From: Fibrobacter sp. | GTDB taxonomy: Bacteria > Fibrobacterota > Fibrobacteria > Fibrobacterales > Fibrobacteraceae | Direction: 5' to 3' | Length of the DNA: 64,000 nucleotides | Assembly (NCBI GenBank): GCA_024399035.1 | Contig: JAKSID010000010.1 | Location: 20,099 to 84,098, forward strand | Shown here: in pieces, positions 50,216 to 58,801 of the stretch | Layout: the number at the start of each line of letters is the position of its first letter | Numbering within the stretch: position 1 is the first letter of the stretch | Made by a program: the position numbers and the translations under genes | Notes under the pieces: model-generated | What the model was told of the DNA's origin: nothing | Databases searched by the model: none | Seen by the model: the letters and a program-made list of their open reading frames with translations, nothing else

Positions 50216-51799
50216 ATGTACGATATTTTGGTCCTTGGCGCCGGCATTTCCGGTTTGAGCGCAGCCCTCCACGCAGCAGAAAAAGGTCTTTCTGTAGTCA
50301 TCCTTACCAAGGGTGCAAAACCGGACGGTTCATCAAACTACGCCCAGGGCGGTATCGCAACTGTCACCAAGAAGACTGACAAGTTTAAATTCCATATCGA
50401 CGACACCCTCGAAGCTGGCGCAGGCCTTTGCAAAAAGGAACCGGTGAACATCCTGACCAAGAGCGGCCCGGCTACTATCCAGCAGCTGGTCAAGTGGGGC
50501 GTCCAGTTCACCCCCAATCCGGTGAACCATTCCGAATTCGACCTTCACCTGGAAGGCGGCCACAGCCAGCACCGCATTCTCCACGCCGCAGACCTTACCG
50601 GCAAGGAAATCATGCGTGCCCTGCTTTGCGAGCTCCACAAGCAGAAGAACATCGACTACCTTGAAAACTGCTACATCAAGGACTTGATCTGCAATGGCGA
50701 AGGCAAGGCTAAGCGCTGCGTCGGCGCAAAGATTATTCACCAGAAGACAGGCGTAGTCGAAAACATTTACGCAAAGGCCACCATTCTTTCTACTGGCGGT
50801 GCCGGACGTATCTGGCAGTACACCGTTTGCCCGCCGGATAGCTGCGGCGACGGTATGGCAATCGCAGCCCGCGCAGGTGCTGCCCTGCAGGACATCGAGT
50901 TCATGCAGTTCCACCCCACTAGTTTGTATGCACCCAGCCTCAAGAAACCGTTCTTGATTTCCGAAGCAGTCCGTGGTTTCGGCGGCATCCTCAAGAACGC
51001 CAAGGGCGAAGAGTTTATGAACCAGGTTCATCCCCTGCATTCCCTGGCTCCCCGCGACATTGTTGCCCGCGCCATCCATGCCGAAATGCAGCGCTTGGGC
51101 CAGACCAACATGTTTATTGACTTGACCGGTCACACCCCCAAGGACATCAAGAGCCACTTCCCCAACATCTATGCAAAGTGCATGGAAGTTGGCGTGGACA
51201 TGACCAAGGAATGGATCCCTGTGGTTCCCGCAGCACACTACATGTGCGGCGGTGTTCTGGTAGATACCAAGTCCCGTACCGAAATCAACGGTCTGTATGC
51301 CTGCGGCGAAGTTGCTGCAACTGGCGTTCACGGAGCAAATCGTTTGGCATCTAACTCCCTGCTTGAAAGCGTGGTGTTCGCACTGCGCGCTGTTGACGAT
51401 ATTACCGACAGCGGTATTCTCAAGGACAAGATTACAACCTCCCGTTCTTCCAAGAAGGAAAAGGTCAGCTACACCAAGTCTGCCTATTGGCGCAAGCGTC
51501 GCAAGATTCTGCAGGACATGATGTGGACCCATTGCGGTATTGTGCGTACCGTGGCAGGCCTCAACCAAGGCCTCAAGGTTATCGAAGGTCTTGAAAAGGA
51601 TGTGGACGCAGCCATAAAGAACAAGGAAACCGAGAACTTCTACTTCATCGAATTCCAGAACGCTCTGCAGGTTTCCAAGATGATCCTTATCGCAGCGCTC
51701 CGCCGTAAGGAATCCCGCGGTCTCCACTACATTCTGGATTACCCCAATCCCGATCCTAAGACAAAGCACCAGAGCATTTACCTGGGCGACAAGAAGTAG
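50216..51799 (+). CDS. nadB: L-aspartate oxidase
   Basis: 527 residues from ATG 50216, with CGGAG upstream (MYDILVLGAGISGLSAALHA). NadB oxidises L-aspartate to iminoaspartate, the first step of NAD synthesis, in the cytoplasm. The FAD dinucleotide motif GAGISG is at residues 9-14. The SSNYAQGGIA and HSEFDLHLEGGHSQHRILHA blocks match the succinate dehydrogenase/NadB flavoprotein family, as do FHPTSL, HYMCGGVLVD and GANRLASNSLLE. Length is normal. The heptamer array begins immediately after its stop codon. nadA and nadC are not in the window. Confidence 0.95.
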   Translation: MYDILVLGAGISGLSAALHAAEKGLSVVILTKGAKPDGSSNYAQGGIATVTKKTDKFKFHIDDTLEAGAGLCKKEPVNILTKSGPATIQQLVKWGVQFTPNPVNHSEFDLHLEGGHSQHRILHAADLTGKEIMRALLCELHKQKNIDYLENCYIKDLICNGEGKAKRCVGAKIIHQKTGVVENIYAKATILSTGGAGRIWQYTVCPPDSCGDGMAIAARAGAALQDIEFMQFHPTSLYAPSLKKPFLISEAVRGFGGILKNAKGEEFMNQVHPLHSLAPRDIVARAIHAEMQRLGQTNMFIDLTGHTPKDIKSHFPNIYAKCMEVGVDMTKEWIPVVPAAHYMCGGVLVDTKSRTEINGLYACGEVAATGVHGANRLASNSLLESVVFALRAVDDITDSGILKDKITTSRSSKKEKVSYTKSAYWRKRRKILQDMMWTHCGIVRTVAGLNQGLKVIEGLEKDVDAAIKNKETENFYFIEFQNALQVSKMILIAALRRKESRGLHYILDYPNPDPKTKHQSIYLGDKK

Positions 51800-51800
51800 T

Positions 51801-51856
51801 GGTTAGTGGTTAGTGGTTAGTGGTTAGTGGTTAGTGATTAGTAGGTAGTAGGAAGT
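51801..51856. repeat. Heptamer tandem array (GGTTAGT) abutting the kinase start codon
   Basis: Eight consecutive 7-bp units: five perfect GGTTAGT, then GATTAGT, AGGTAGT and AGGAAGT. The last base pairs with the first base of the TTG start of the kinase gene at 51856, and the array begins 1 bp after the nadB stop. Confidence 0.9.
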
Positions 51857-52896
51857 TGGCGGAAAAAAAGAGCGATAAACCAGCAAGAATCGGTGGGTAC
51901 AAGCCTACCCAGGAACTGAGTTCCGGAGCCATGGGCAACCTTTGGCTTTGTCATGACCCGTCCTTGGACCGCATGGTTGTTGTAAAACAGATGCGTGAGA
52001 CCTTGGAAGAGAACAGCGATGCTATCAAGCGCTTTATGCGCGAAGGCAACATCCTGGCCCATCTGAACCACCCTGCGATTATCCAGCCTTACGCCCTATG
52101 GAAGGAAAAGGACGGAAAGTTGTCCCTTTCCATGGAATTCGTACACGGTATTACCCTGCGCCAGCTGTTGGATATGTGCAAGCAGCCGCCTCTGTGGGTT
52201 GTAATGGCAATTCTTTATGATGTGCTGGGCGCCTTGGGCCATGCTCACCGCGCAGGCGTCGTGCATCGCGACCTTAAACCCGCCAACATCATGATTGACG
52301 TAGATGGCCGCGTACGCCTGCTGGACTTTGGCATCGCCCATACCGACAATCCGCTGAACGACTCCGAAGAAAGCCTTACCATTACAGGCGCAATCCTTGG
52401 AACCGTTACCTACATGAGTCCGGAACAGACTCTTGGTGAAGACGCCTCCCCCGCCTCCGACTTGTTCGCCGTAGGCGTTATTGCAAGCGAAATGCTTTTG
52501 GGCGAGAATATCTTCCGTGGTGAGAATTTTGCAGATACAGTCAAGCGCGTCCAAAAGCTCCGCGTGACAGAAAAGGCTTTCGACAAGAACATCCCCGCGG
52601 GCTTGCGCAAGTTCGTGCTGAAGCTCTTGGCAAAGAAGCCCAAGAACCGCCCGCTTACCGCATTCGACGCAGCCAACGAACTGTCCGAGATGATGAAGGA
52701 TTTGCCCCGCGACCTCAATCCCTACATGGGAATGTGGACTGCAGCCTTGAAATCCGAGGAAAATTCACAGAAAGATGATCAATTCTGCAACCCTCCGGTT
52801 TACAAGACATCTAACAAGAGTACATTTATTCTTGGATTGCTTACCGGCGCAGCCATTGCAGCCGCGGCAGCCTTCCTTATTCCCTTTGTTCTGTAG
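51856..52896 (+). CDS. Membrane-anchored Ser/Thr protein kinase (Hanks type)
   Basis: 346 residues from TTG 51856; an in-frame stop at 51835 rules out earlier starts. The kinase domain spans about 12-275: Gly loop SSGAMGNLW, Lys in VVVKQM, HRDLKPANIM (catalytic Asp about 138), DFGIAH and MSPEQ in place of APE. A hydrophilic linker (about 285-320) leads to one C-terminal membrane segment (about 325-346: FILGLLTGAAIAAAAAFLIPF). The kinase is therefore cytoplasmic and tail-anchored. No PASTA or other sensor is seen. It follows nadB and precedes cvpA by 3 bp. Substrates unknown. Confidence 0.92.
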   Translation: MAEKKSDKPARIGGYKPTQELSSGAMGNLWLCHDPSLDRMVVVKQMRETLEENSDAIKRFMREGNILAHLNHPAIIQPYALWKEKDGKLSLSMEFVHGITLRQLLDMCKQPPLWVVMAILYDVLGALGHAHRAGVVHRDLKPANIMIDVDGRVRLLDFGIAHTDNPLNDSEESLTITGAILGTVTYMSPEQTLGEDASPASDLFAVGVIASEMLLGENIFRGENFADTVKRVQKLRVTEKAFDKNIPAGLRKFVLKLLAKKPKNRPLTAFDAANELSEMMKDLPRDLNPYMGMWTAALKSEENSQKDDQFCNPPVYKTSNKSTFILGLLTGAAIAAAAAFLIPFVL

Positions 52897-52899
52897 TCT

Positions 52900-53595
52900 A
52901 TGAATACTATTGATATTGTATGCCTCGTCCTTATTACGCTCCTCGCCCTAATCGGCGTGTGGCACGGCTTGCTGCGAGGCATTTTCCGTTTGATCGCCTG
53001 GGCAACCGCCGTTTTTGGAGCCTACCTGGCAAATTCTCTTTTTGCAGACTCCGTGGTAGAGAACCTGGGTTGCAGTAGTTTTTCCGCAACCATCGTCTGC
53101 CTCTGTGCAGGCTTCCTGGTGCCTTTCCTTCTGTTCCTTTTTATTGGACACGTGGTTAACCGCGCTGTGAGCGACACCATCGTAAGTAAGCTGGACAGAA
53201 TCCTGGGCGCATTGTTCGGCGTGGTAAAGGCTGTACTTATTTTGTCTGTACTCCTGACCATTATGCATGTACTGCCCTTCGGCGGAGTCATCAAAGAAAC
53301 CCGCGACAGCGCTGTTTCTTACGGATTGTACAAGAACGGCCTTGAAGCCATGGGAATATCTTCCGAGCCTATCGACCTGGTGGACGTTGCCGAAAAGAAG
53401 GCTTCTGAGATTACCAAGAAAGTTACAGACAAGGCTACGGAAAAAGCTACCGAAGTTGCAAAGGATGCCGCAGACAAGGCAACCGTAGCCGCCAAGGAAG
53501 CAGCAAGCAAGGCCGTTGACGAAGCCAAGGACGCCGCAAAGGCCGCAGTTAAAACTGCCGCCGAAAAGCCCGCGGCAGCAAAGTCAGGCGAATAA
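52900..53595 (+). CDS. cvpA: CvpA family membrane protein with LEA-like helical tail
   Basis: 231 residues. About four membrane segments in the first 130 residues match the CvpA (colicin V production) family, starting MNTIDIVCLVLITLLALIGVWHGLLRGIF. The C-terminal about 75 residues are an amphipathic Lys/Ala/Glu/Thr-rich helix with 11-residue-like periodicity (EKKASEITKKVTDKATEKA and DKATVAAKEAASKAVDEAKD), resembling LEA proteins. CvpA has been tied to envelope and purine-related phenotypes; the exact role is unclear. It is co-transcribed with the kinase. Its 3' end is repeated just downstream (53610-53636). Confidence 0.88.
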   Translation: MNTIDIVCLVLITLLALIGVWHGLLRGIFRLIAWATAVFGAYLANSLFADSVVENLGCSSFSATIVCLCAGFLVPFLLFLFIGHVVNRAVSDTIVSKLDRILGALFGVVKAVLILSVLLTIMHVLPFGGVIKETRDSAVSYGLYKNGLEAMGISSEPIDLVDVAEKKASEITKKVTDKATEKATEVAKDAADKATVAAKEAASKAVDEAKDAAKAAVKTAAEKPAAAKSGE

Positions 53596-53609
53596 TTCAT
53601 TCAAAAGTC

Positions 53610-53636
53610 GCAGCGGTCAAAGCCGGCGAATAATTC
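53610..53636 (+). pseudogene. Duplicated 3' end of cvpA
   Basis: The stretch reads AAVKAGE and a stop, then TTC, almost the same as the cvpA end (AAAKSGE stop, TTC) at 53572-53598. The last 12 bases are identical. No start signal serves it. Confidence 0.6.
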
Positions 53637-53640
53637 TCCG

Positions 53641-54897
53641 CTAGCAACGAGAAGCAATAGACTTGGCGCAGGTTTCGGCTTCGCGCACAATGTCTTCTTC
53701 GCCATCTACGTGGCGATTCTTCATTACAAACTTGCCATTGCAAATCACAGAATGAATGGAGCTGGAATCTGCTGAATAAACCCAGTTGCTCACCAAGTTA
53801 TGGCAAGGATTCAAGCGTTCGTTCTTTAAGTCTACCAACAGGGCGTCCGCAAGGAAACCTTCGGCAATAACACCCGCAGGCACACCGTAGGCGATTGCCA
53901 CGTTAGAAGTTGCCATCTTCAGCACTTCTTCTGCAGGCAACTTTTCTGCGCCGCTAGAGACCTTGGTAAGGAGCGAAGTCAGCTTCATTTCTTCGTGCAT
54001 ATCCAAGTTGTTGTTGGAAGACGCACCATCGGTACCGATGCCTACCAGCATTCCGCTTTCAAGCATCTTAGGGATCTTGGGAATGCCGCTGGAAAGCTTC
54101 AAATTAGAACACGGATTGAGGATTGCAGCCGAAGAAGAATCTGCCATCAAGGTCATGTCTTCATCATTCATGTGCACACAGTGGGCAGCCACAAAGTTTC
54201 CGCCCAGCACAGTATAACGGTCCATCAGTTCCACAGGAGTACAGCCGTACTGCTTTTTGCAATCAGCAACTTCTTTCTTAGTTTCTGCCAAGTGGGTATG
54301 GAGAATCATTTCTTCTTCGCGTGCAACCTTGGCGCAACGCTTGAACAAAGCCTCCCCCACCATATAGGGAGAATGAGGCATAACGGCAAGGGCTACGCGT
54401 TCAGATTCAAAACGATGATCGCGAATGAACTTGAAATTATTTTCAATAGCCTCGTCGCTCATAAGGCCCTGGGCAAAAGTCACGCCGATGGTAGCGCGGA
54501 TTCCCATTTCCTTGACCACCTTCATGGTCTGTTCGCGATGCCAGTACATGTCTGCAAAGAACACCGTGCCGGACTTGATCATCTCAAGCACAGCCAGTCG
54601 AGAACCGATTTCGATATCCTTGGGAGTCATCTTGCCTTCAAAGGGCCAGATGTGATTCTGCAGCCATTCCTGCAGGGGCATATCGTCGGCAAAACCGCGG
54701 AGCAAAGTCATGGCGGCATGGCAATGTCCGTTGTAGAAAGGAGGCAAAATTGCAAGGCCGGAGCAATCGATGATTTCTGCCTTATCCAGGTCTTTGGCGT
54801 TCAAAGGGCGTTCCACCTTGGCAAAACGCTTTCCAGAGATAAGAATATCCCTGATTTTCCCCTGAAACATAACAGACTTCAATACAATCTTAGACAT
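53641..54897 (-). CDS. mtaD: Amidohydrolase, MtaD/SAH-deaminase-like
   Basis: 418 residues from ATG 54897, with GAGGG upstream. A cytoplasmic metal-dependent deaminase of the ATZ/TRZ group; close relatives deaminate S-adenosylhomocysteine or methylthioadenosine. Zinc ligands: His58 and His60 in NGHCHAAM, His in ILHTHLAET, His in AAHCVHMND and Asp in GIGTDGASSNN. The nearby Glu of HLAET is the proton shuttle. The usual PGF before the HxH motif reads PPFYNG. The substrate cannot be read from the sequence. It is divergent from the diguanylate cyclase gene. Confidence 0.85.
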   Translation of the reverse strand: MSKIVLKSVMFQGKIRDILISGKRFAKVERPLNAKDLDKAEIIDCSGLAILPPFYNGHCHAAMTLLRGFADDMPLQEWLQNHIWPFEGKMTPKDIEIGSRLAVLEMIKSGTVFFADMYWHREQTMKVVKEMGIRATIGVTFAQGLMSDEAIENNFKFIRDHRFESERVALAVMPHSPYMVGEALFKRCAKVAREEEMILHTHLAETKKEVADCKKQYGCTPVELMDRYTVLGGNFVAAHCVHMNDEDMTLMADSSSAAILNPCSNLKLSSGIPKIPKMLESGMLVGIGTDGASSNNNLDMHEEMKLTSLLTKVSSGAEKLPAEEVLKMATSNVAIAYGVPAGVIAEGFLADALLVDLKNERLNPCHNLVSNWVYSADSSSIHSVICNGKFVMKNRHVDGEEDIVREAETCAKSIASRC

Positions 54898-54968
54898 AAG
54901 GCCCTCATACAATCGCTGATTTGAATATAGAAAGAACTTTTGGTACCAAAATTATATATAATAAGGAT

Positions 54969-55964
54969 ATGAGCAAAGAACAATTAGAAACATTGCCGAT
55001 TACACGAACCGAATTTTCCACTCTTGAAATTTTCAAGAATGTTTCGTTCGAAAGCCTGGCGGGTTACCTGCTTGGCTGTAAGACTTTGTTTGCCCAACCC
55101 GGCGATCTTTTGATCGACCCCGAACATCCGATCCGTCGACTTATTGTTGTTCTGGACGGTATGCTCGAAGTTAGACTTCAGTCTCAGGGTGGAAACTTTA
55201 GCGACACCATTAGTCCAGGCCACTGCGCCGGCGAAATGTCCATTTTCGACAACATCAAGCCCAGTGCCAGCGTCTATGCAAAAGAACCTAGCCACCTGCT
55301 GATTATCGATGCCACCACCGCCTTGGCCATGATTCACGCTTCCCACGATCTTTGCTTGAACTTTTTGCACATTCTGAGCCAGCGTATTCGCAACAACAAC
55401 AAGGTTGTATGCGAAGAAGAATACCACATCCGCTGTATCGAAGAAAGTTCCAAGGTAGACGCACTTACAGGCCTGCATAACCGTCGCTGGCTCGAAGAAA
55501 TGTACGCCCGCGAAATGAGCCGCAGCAATTCCGGCAATTTCAGCTTATCCGCCTTTATGCTGGACATCGACCACTTCAAGAACGTAAACGACACCTACGG
55601 CCACCTTGCCGGCGACCAGGTGCTTATGTCAGTAGCACAGGCCATTGTTCATAGCCTGCGCCCCTCCGACATGCCCGTACGCTACGGCGGCGAAGAATTT
55701 ACCGTGTTCCTTCCGGGCACATCCACCGACAATGCAAAGGTCATTGCCGAACGTATGCGCAAGAACGTGGAACGCATGCAGATTGTACTGCCCTCCGGCG
55801 AAGTCATCCAGGTCACCGTGAGCATCGGCTTTACCGAACGCGTAGACAACGACTCTGTACGTTCTATTATCGAACGCGCCGACCAGGCCCTGTATCACGC
55901 AAAGGAAAACGGTAGAAACCGCGTTTGCATGAACTTGGGCCAGGACGAATTGTTCTTATTCTAA
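54969..55964 (+). CDS. Diguanylate cyclase with cyclic-nucleotide-binding-like sensor
   Basis: 331 residues from ATG 54969. A CRP-like cyclic-nucleotide-binding fold spans about 20-140: VLDGMLEVRLQ, PGHCAGEMSIFDNIKPSASVYA. A GGDEF domain follows (about 160-325), with GGEEF at 240-244 (RYGGEEFTVFLPG), DIDHFKNVNDTYGH and a product-inhibition I-site RPSD at 231-234, five residues before the active site. The active motif is intact, so it should make c-di-GMP, with feedback inhibition. The GEMS phosphate-binding-cassette region is recognisable, but I cannot say which nucleotide, if any, it binds. It is opposite in function to the EAL protein at 45806-47788. Confidence 0.93.
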   Translation: MSKEQLETLPITRTEFSTLEIFKNVSFESLAGYLLGCKTLFAQPGDLLIDPEHPIRRLIVVLDGMLEVRLQSQGGNFSDTISPGHCAGEMSIFDNIKPSASVYAKEPSHLLIIDATTALAMIHASHDLCLNFLHILSQRIRNNNKVVCEEEYHIRCIEESSKVDALTGLHNRRWLEEMYAREMSRSNSGNFSLSAFMLDIDHFKNVNDTYGHLAGDQVLMSVAQAIVHSLRPSDMPVRYGGEEFTVFLPGTSTDNAKVIAERMRKNVERMQIVLPSGEVIQVTVSIGFTERVDNDSVRSIIERADQALYHAKENGRNRVCMNLGQDELFLF

Positions 55965-55966
55965 GA

Positions 55967-55999
55967 TTGTTCTTGTTCTAAGACCGTTCTTGTTCTAGT
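55967..55999 (+). repeat. Repeated 3' end of the diguanylate cyclase gene
   Basis: The last 17 bases of the gene (55950-55966, TTGTTCTTATTCTAAGA) are followed by a second copy (55967-55983) differing by one base. A third degenerate copy runs to 55999 and ends in the stop codon of the convergent gene. Confidence 0.75.
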
Positions 56000-57380
56000 T
56001 CATCTCCACCACGGTGCCCGGCTTACCATTGGTATTGCCGCCCTTGATGATTACCCAGATTACTTCCAGGCCCTCGGTTTGACTCTTGTCAATCTCCTCG
56101 GCGAATCCGTCAGTCAGGATAACCACCTGGCTGATGTTCTTTGACCTGACGTGTTCAAAGATGGGAGAAAAACTGGTGCCTCCCCTGCCCTTGAATTCGA
56201 TGGACTCGATGGCACAACGGGAGAAGAGTTCATCCTTTTCCGGGTCCTTCACGTTGGTATCGAAGCTCCAGAGATAAACACCGGTGTAATAGGCAATGCG
56301 TTCGATTTCCACAATGAATCGGGAAAGGTCCGCAGAAGCCACACTTCCGGAGGTATCCGCATAAACAGCCACAGGTTCCACAGACTTGGTGGTCGTACCT
56401 AAGAAAGGCTTGCCATAGTGCTTGTTCCAGCGACGACGGGTCGGTTCCTTGGCAAAGCAGATGAACGGGCCCATCTTTAAGCGAAGAATATCGCCCCAGT
56501 TCAAGGGCTGTTCCTGAGCCTTCTTGATCATCTCGATCGCGCAGGCACCCAGATGGCCCCACTGCTGGTTTCGAACAGCCTGTTCTACCACGTTGCGGAC
56601 ATAGTCATCGATAAAGGCGTCCTCATCGTAGTTCTCGCCGTGCATGGAGTCAATTCGATGTTTAGTGATCTTTCCCAGAGGGCAGTCTTCGCTAATGTCA
56701 ACGATTACGTCGTAGTCTTCGTCATTATCGCCCTTACCCTTTTTGCCGTTCTTGCCATTCTTGTCCTTATTGCCAGGCTTGCCGCCTTTACCGGAACCAT
56801 CCTCTTGATCAGACGAATCTCCATCAGCAGAACCATCCACATCACCTTGGCCGGAACCGCCCTGCTGCTTGCCCTTACCAAACACAAACTTAATCTTGAT
56901 GTCGGGGAACTTTTTGTCCAGCATGGCGAGGTACTGTTCAAAGCTCAAGTTTTCAGGGAACTTGAACATCGACGGCAAAAGGCACTGGATATCGCCCTTT
57001 TTCTTTTCGCCCATGTCTTCCTTGAATCGCGGGATAGCGATGCCAGCCTCTTCGCGGATCATGCAGTTAATGGCCAAGTCCATGGCCACGTTTTCCTTGT
57101 AGGCGCGGGTACGGTCACCGGACATGCGATGGGTGCAATGATGCAACAGCACGTGCATCATTTCGTGAATCAGCACAAAGGTACGTTCGTCTTCGTTGAG
57201 GCTCACAAAGAACTTGGGATTGTACATCAGGGTAATGCGACCATTCTTGACGCACACCCCCATGGTTTCCATGTGTTCGTTCTGTACGATGTGCATGCCC
57301 ACCAGCAAATTAAAGCTGACAGGGCTGTAGCACACCAATCGACAGAGCGTACCCTTGAAAATTTTTTCAACATCAGCCAT
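55995..57380 (-). CDS. DUF2201 putative metallopeptidase with VWA-like domain
   Basis: 461 residues. The N-terminal part holds a zinc-type HEMMH motif (His72, Glu73, His76) in LIHEMMHVLLHH, typical of DUF2201. A Gly/Ser/Asp/Lys-rich disordered linker (about 165-215) follows. The C-terminal half is VWA-like with a MIDAS-type ADTSGSV near residue 343, then GGTSFSPIF and VVILTDGF. It starts 3 bp after the MoxR-like ATPase gene. Such ATPase/VWA pairs are known as chaperone-like assemblies. Its target is unknown. Confidence 0.88.
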   Translation of the reverse strand: MADVEKIFKGTLCRLVCYSPVSFNLLVGMHIVQNEHMETMGVCVKNGRITLMYNPKFFVSLNEDERTFVLIHEMMHVLLHHCTHRMSGDRTRAYKENVAMDLAINCMIREEAGIAIPRFKEDMGEKKKGDIQCLLPSMFKFPENLSFEQYLAMLDKKFPDIKIKFVFGKGKQQGGSGQGDVDGSADGDSSDQEDGSGKGGKPGNKDKNGKNGKKGKGDNDEDYDVIVDISEDCPLGKITKHRIDSMHGENYDEDAFIDDYVRNVVEQAVRNQQWGHLGACAIEMIKKAQEQPLNWGDILRLKMGPFICFAKEPTRRRWNKHYGKPFLGTTTKSVEPVAVYADTSGSVASADLSRFIVEIERIAYYTGVYLWSFDTNVKDPEKDELFSRCAIESIEFKGRGGTSFSPIFEHVRSKNISQVVILTDGFAEEIDKSQTEGLEVIWVIIKGGNTNGKPGTVVEMN

Positions 57381-57383
57381 TAA

Positions 57384-58682
57384 TTAGTCCTCGATGATGA
57401 GATCGTCGTTATCAAGGTCGGCTTCCTTGAGGTTCTTAAGCTTAAGGAAGGTTGCCACCCAGGAATCGTAGGCAGAACGATTGCCGTTCTTGATTTCGGT
57501 GTTGAGGATAGCCTTGTTGAAGATTCGGTAACGCGGCGGAGTCACGCGCCAGGCAAGATACTGGTCCTTGGCTTCCTTCTGCCAATCCTTAACGAAGGCG
57601 GCAATTGCTTCGTTGGGGCAGCATTCCAAGAATGCCAGGATGTTCTTGCCCTGCTTAGTATTAAGCTTGGTCTTCTTGACACGTTCAAGCACACTGGTAG
57701 CAGTGGGAACAGCAATGGTGGGATTTGCAGCAAACGTTGCCTTAAGGTACTGGCAATATGCTTCGTCCAAGTTGTTCAGAATACGCTTGGGGTCGATATT
57801 GCTCTTGCGGTCCGTTTCGCAGTAGTTTGCGAACTTCATGGCGTAACTTGCACCGATGTAGGAAGAGGCAATTTCCATCAGATAGCTGGTGTCACCCGCA
57901 GTAATGTCGTCGCCATTACGACGGTATTCCTGGAGGCATTCGCCCAGCTGAGTCCAGTCACGAGGACAGGGGCCCTTCTTGCCCTGGATAGAAAGTTCTT
58001 CGATAGTCTTGGTGGGCAGCACAATGAATTCCGGGTACTTGTTCAAGAATTCCGGAATCACTTCGTGGATTTCGCCACGTTCCACACGGTTCTTGAAGTC
58101 TTCCAAGTATTCCTTATCCGTAGGGGCGAAGGTCACGTTCTTAATACGGCTTTCCTGGGCCGGGTCGCGGCGGGTGCCGTTATAGATCTTGGCGTTATCG
58201 TTATCAGCACAGACAACGTAAGTATTTTCCTTAAGGTTCACACCGAACAGGCGGTGTTCCAAAAGGAGTTCCATGATGGCGTCCTGAATAATGGAGTTGC
58301 CACGCTTACATTCGTCAAGGAACAACACGTAGATGTCGTCGTACTTGGTCAAACGGGTGTAGGTCTGGCCGTTAGCCTCGTACAAGGCAGCCATCTGGTC
58401 GTCGTATTCCTTGCAGGTGGGAATCCAGCTGGGCGGGCAGCTATAGGTACGGCCACCGAATTCCTGGAAGTTACCGATCAAGTCGGCAGGGTCCATAATG
58501 GAGACGCAGCGGCTAATGACGTGCACGCGTTCCAGAGGAATCTGGTGCTTTTCCGCCACCAGCTGGCGGATGGTATTGTGAACGTAGGAGGTCTTACCGA
58601 TACCGTGGTTACCCATAAGACCCAGGGTGTGAGTGGAAAGGAAGCCCTTTTGCACAAAACGGTTAATTGACTTAATATCCAT
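57384..58682 (-). CDS. MoxR-like AAA+ ATPase
   Basis: 432 residues from ATG 58682. Walker A is GNHGIGKTS (about 24-32), Walker B YVLFLDECKRG (about 118-128), and sensor 1 is around TYVVCADND. The domain (about 1-240) matches MoxR/YehL-type ATPases. The C-terminal about 190 residues are helical and not recognised. It is translationally coupled to the DUF2201/VWA gene (3 bp apart), as RavA is to ViaA. The ATPase probably loads or remodels a target together with the VWA partner. Cytoplasmic. I see no further members of the set on either side. Confidence 0.88.
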   Translation of the reverse strand: MDIKSINRFVQKGFLSTHTLGLMGNHGIGKTSYVHNTIRQLVAEKHQIPLERVHVISRCVSIMDPADLIGNFQEFGGRTYSCPPSWIPTCKEYDDQMAALYEANGQTYTRLTKYDDIYVLFLDECKRGNSIIQDAIMELLLEHRLFGVNLKENTYVVCADNDNAKIYNGTRRDPAQESRIKNVTFAPTDKEYLEDFKNRVERGEIHEVIPEFLNKYPEFIVLPTKTIEELSIQGKKGPCPRDWTQLGECLQEYRRNGDDITAGDTSYLMEIASSYIGASYAMKFANYCETDRKSNIDPKRILNNLDEAYCQYLKATFAANPTIAVPTATSVLERVKKTKLNTKQGKNILAFLECCPNEAIAAFVKDWQKEAKDQYLAWRVTPPRYRIFNKAILNTEIKNGNRSAYDSWVATFLKLKNLKEADLDNDDLIIED

Positions 58683-58801
58683 ATATAAACAATCCTTAGA
58701 TCCTGATATATCGCCACCTTGACACCGTGTCAGAGCTTGGCGAACAACCTGTTCATTGTTTATATCGGATTTCCTAAACGTTTTGTCAAATTTTTTATTC
58801 T

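Noticed and set aside
50333..51769. 478-codon minus-strand frame over nadB
   Set aside because: Antisense to a gene with clear flavoprotein motifs; no supporting signals.
51801..51856. CRISPR or direct-repeat integration site
   Set aside because: Uninterrupted 7-bp units with no spacers and no integrase; a simple sequence repeat.
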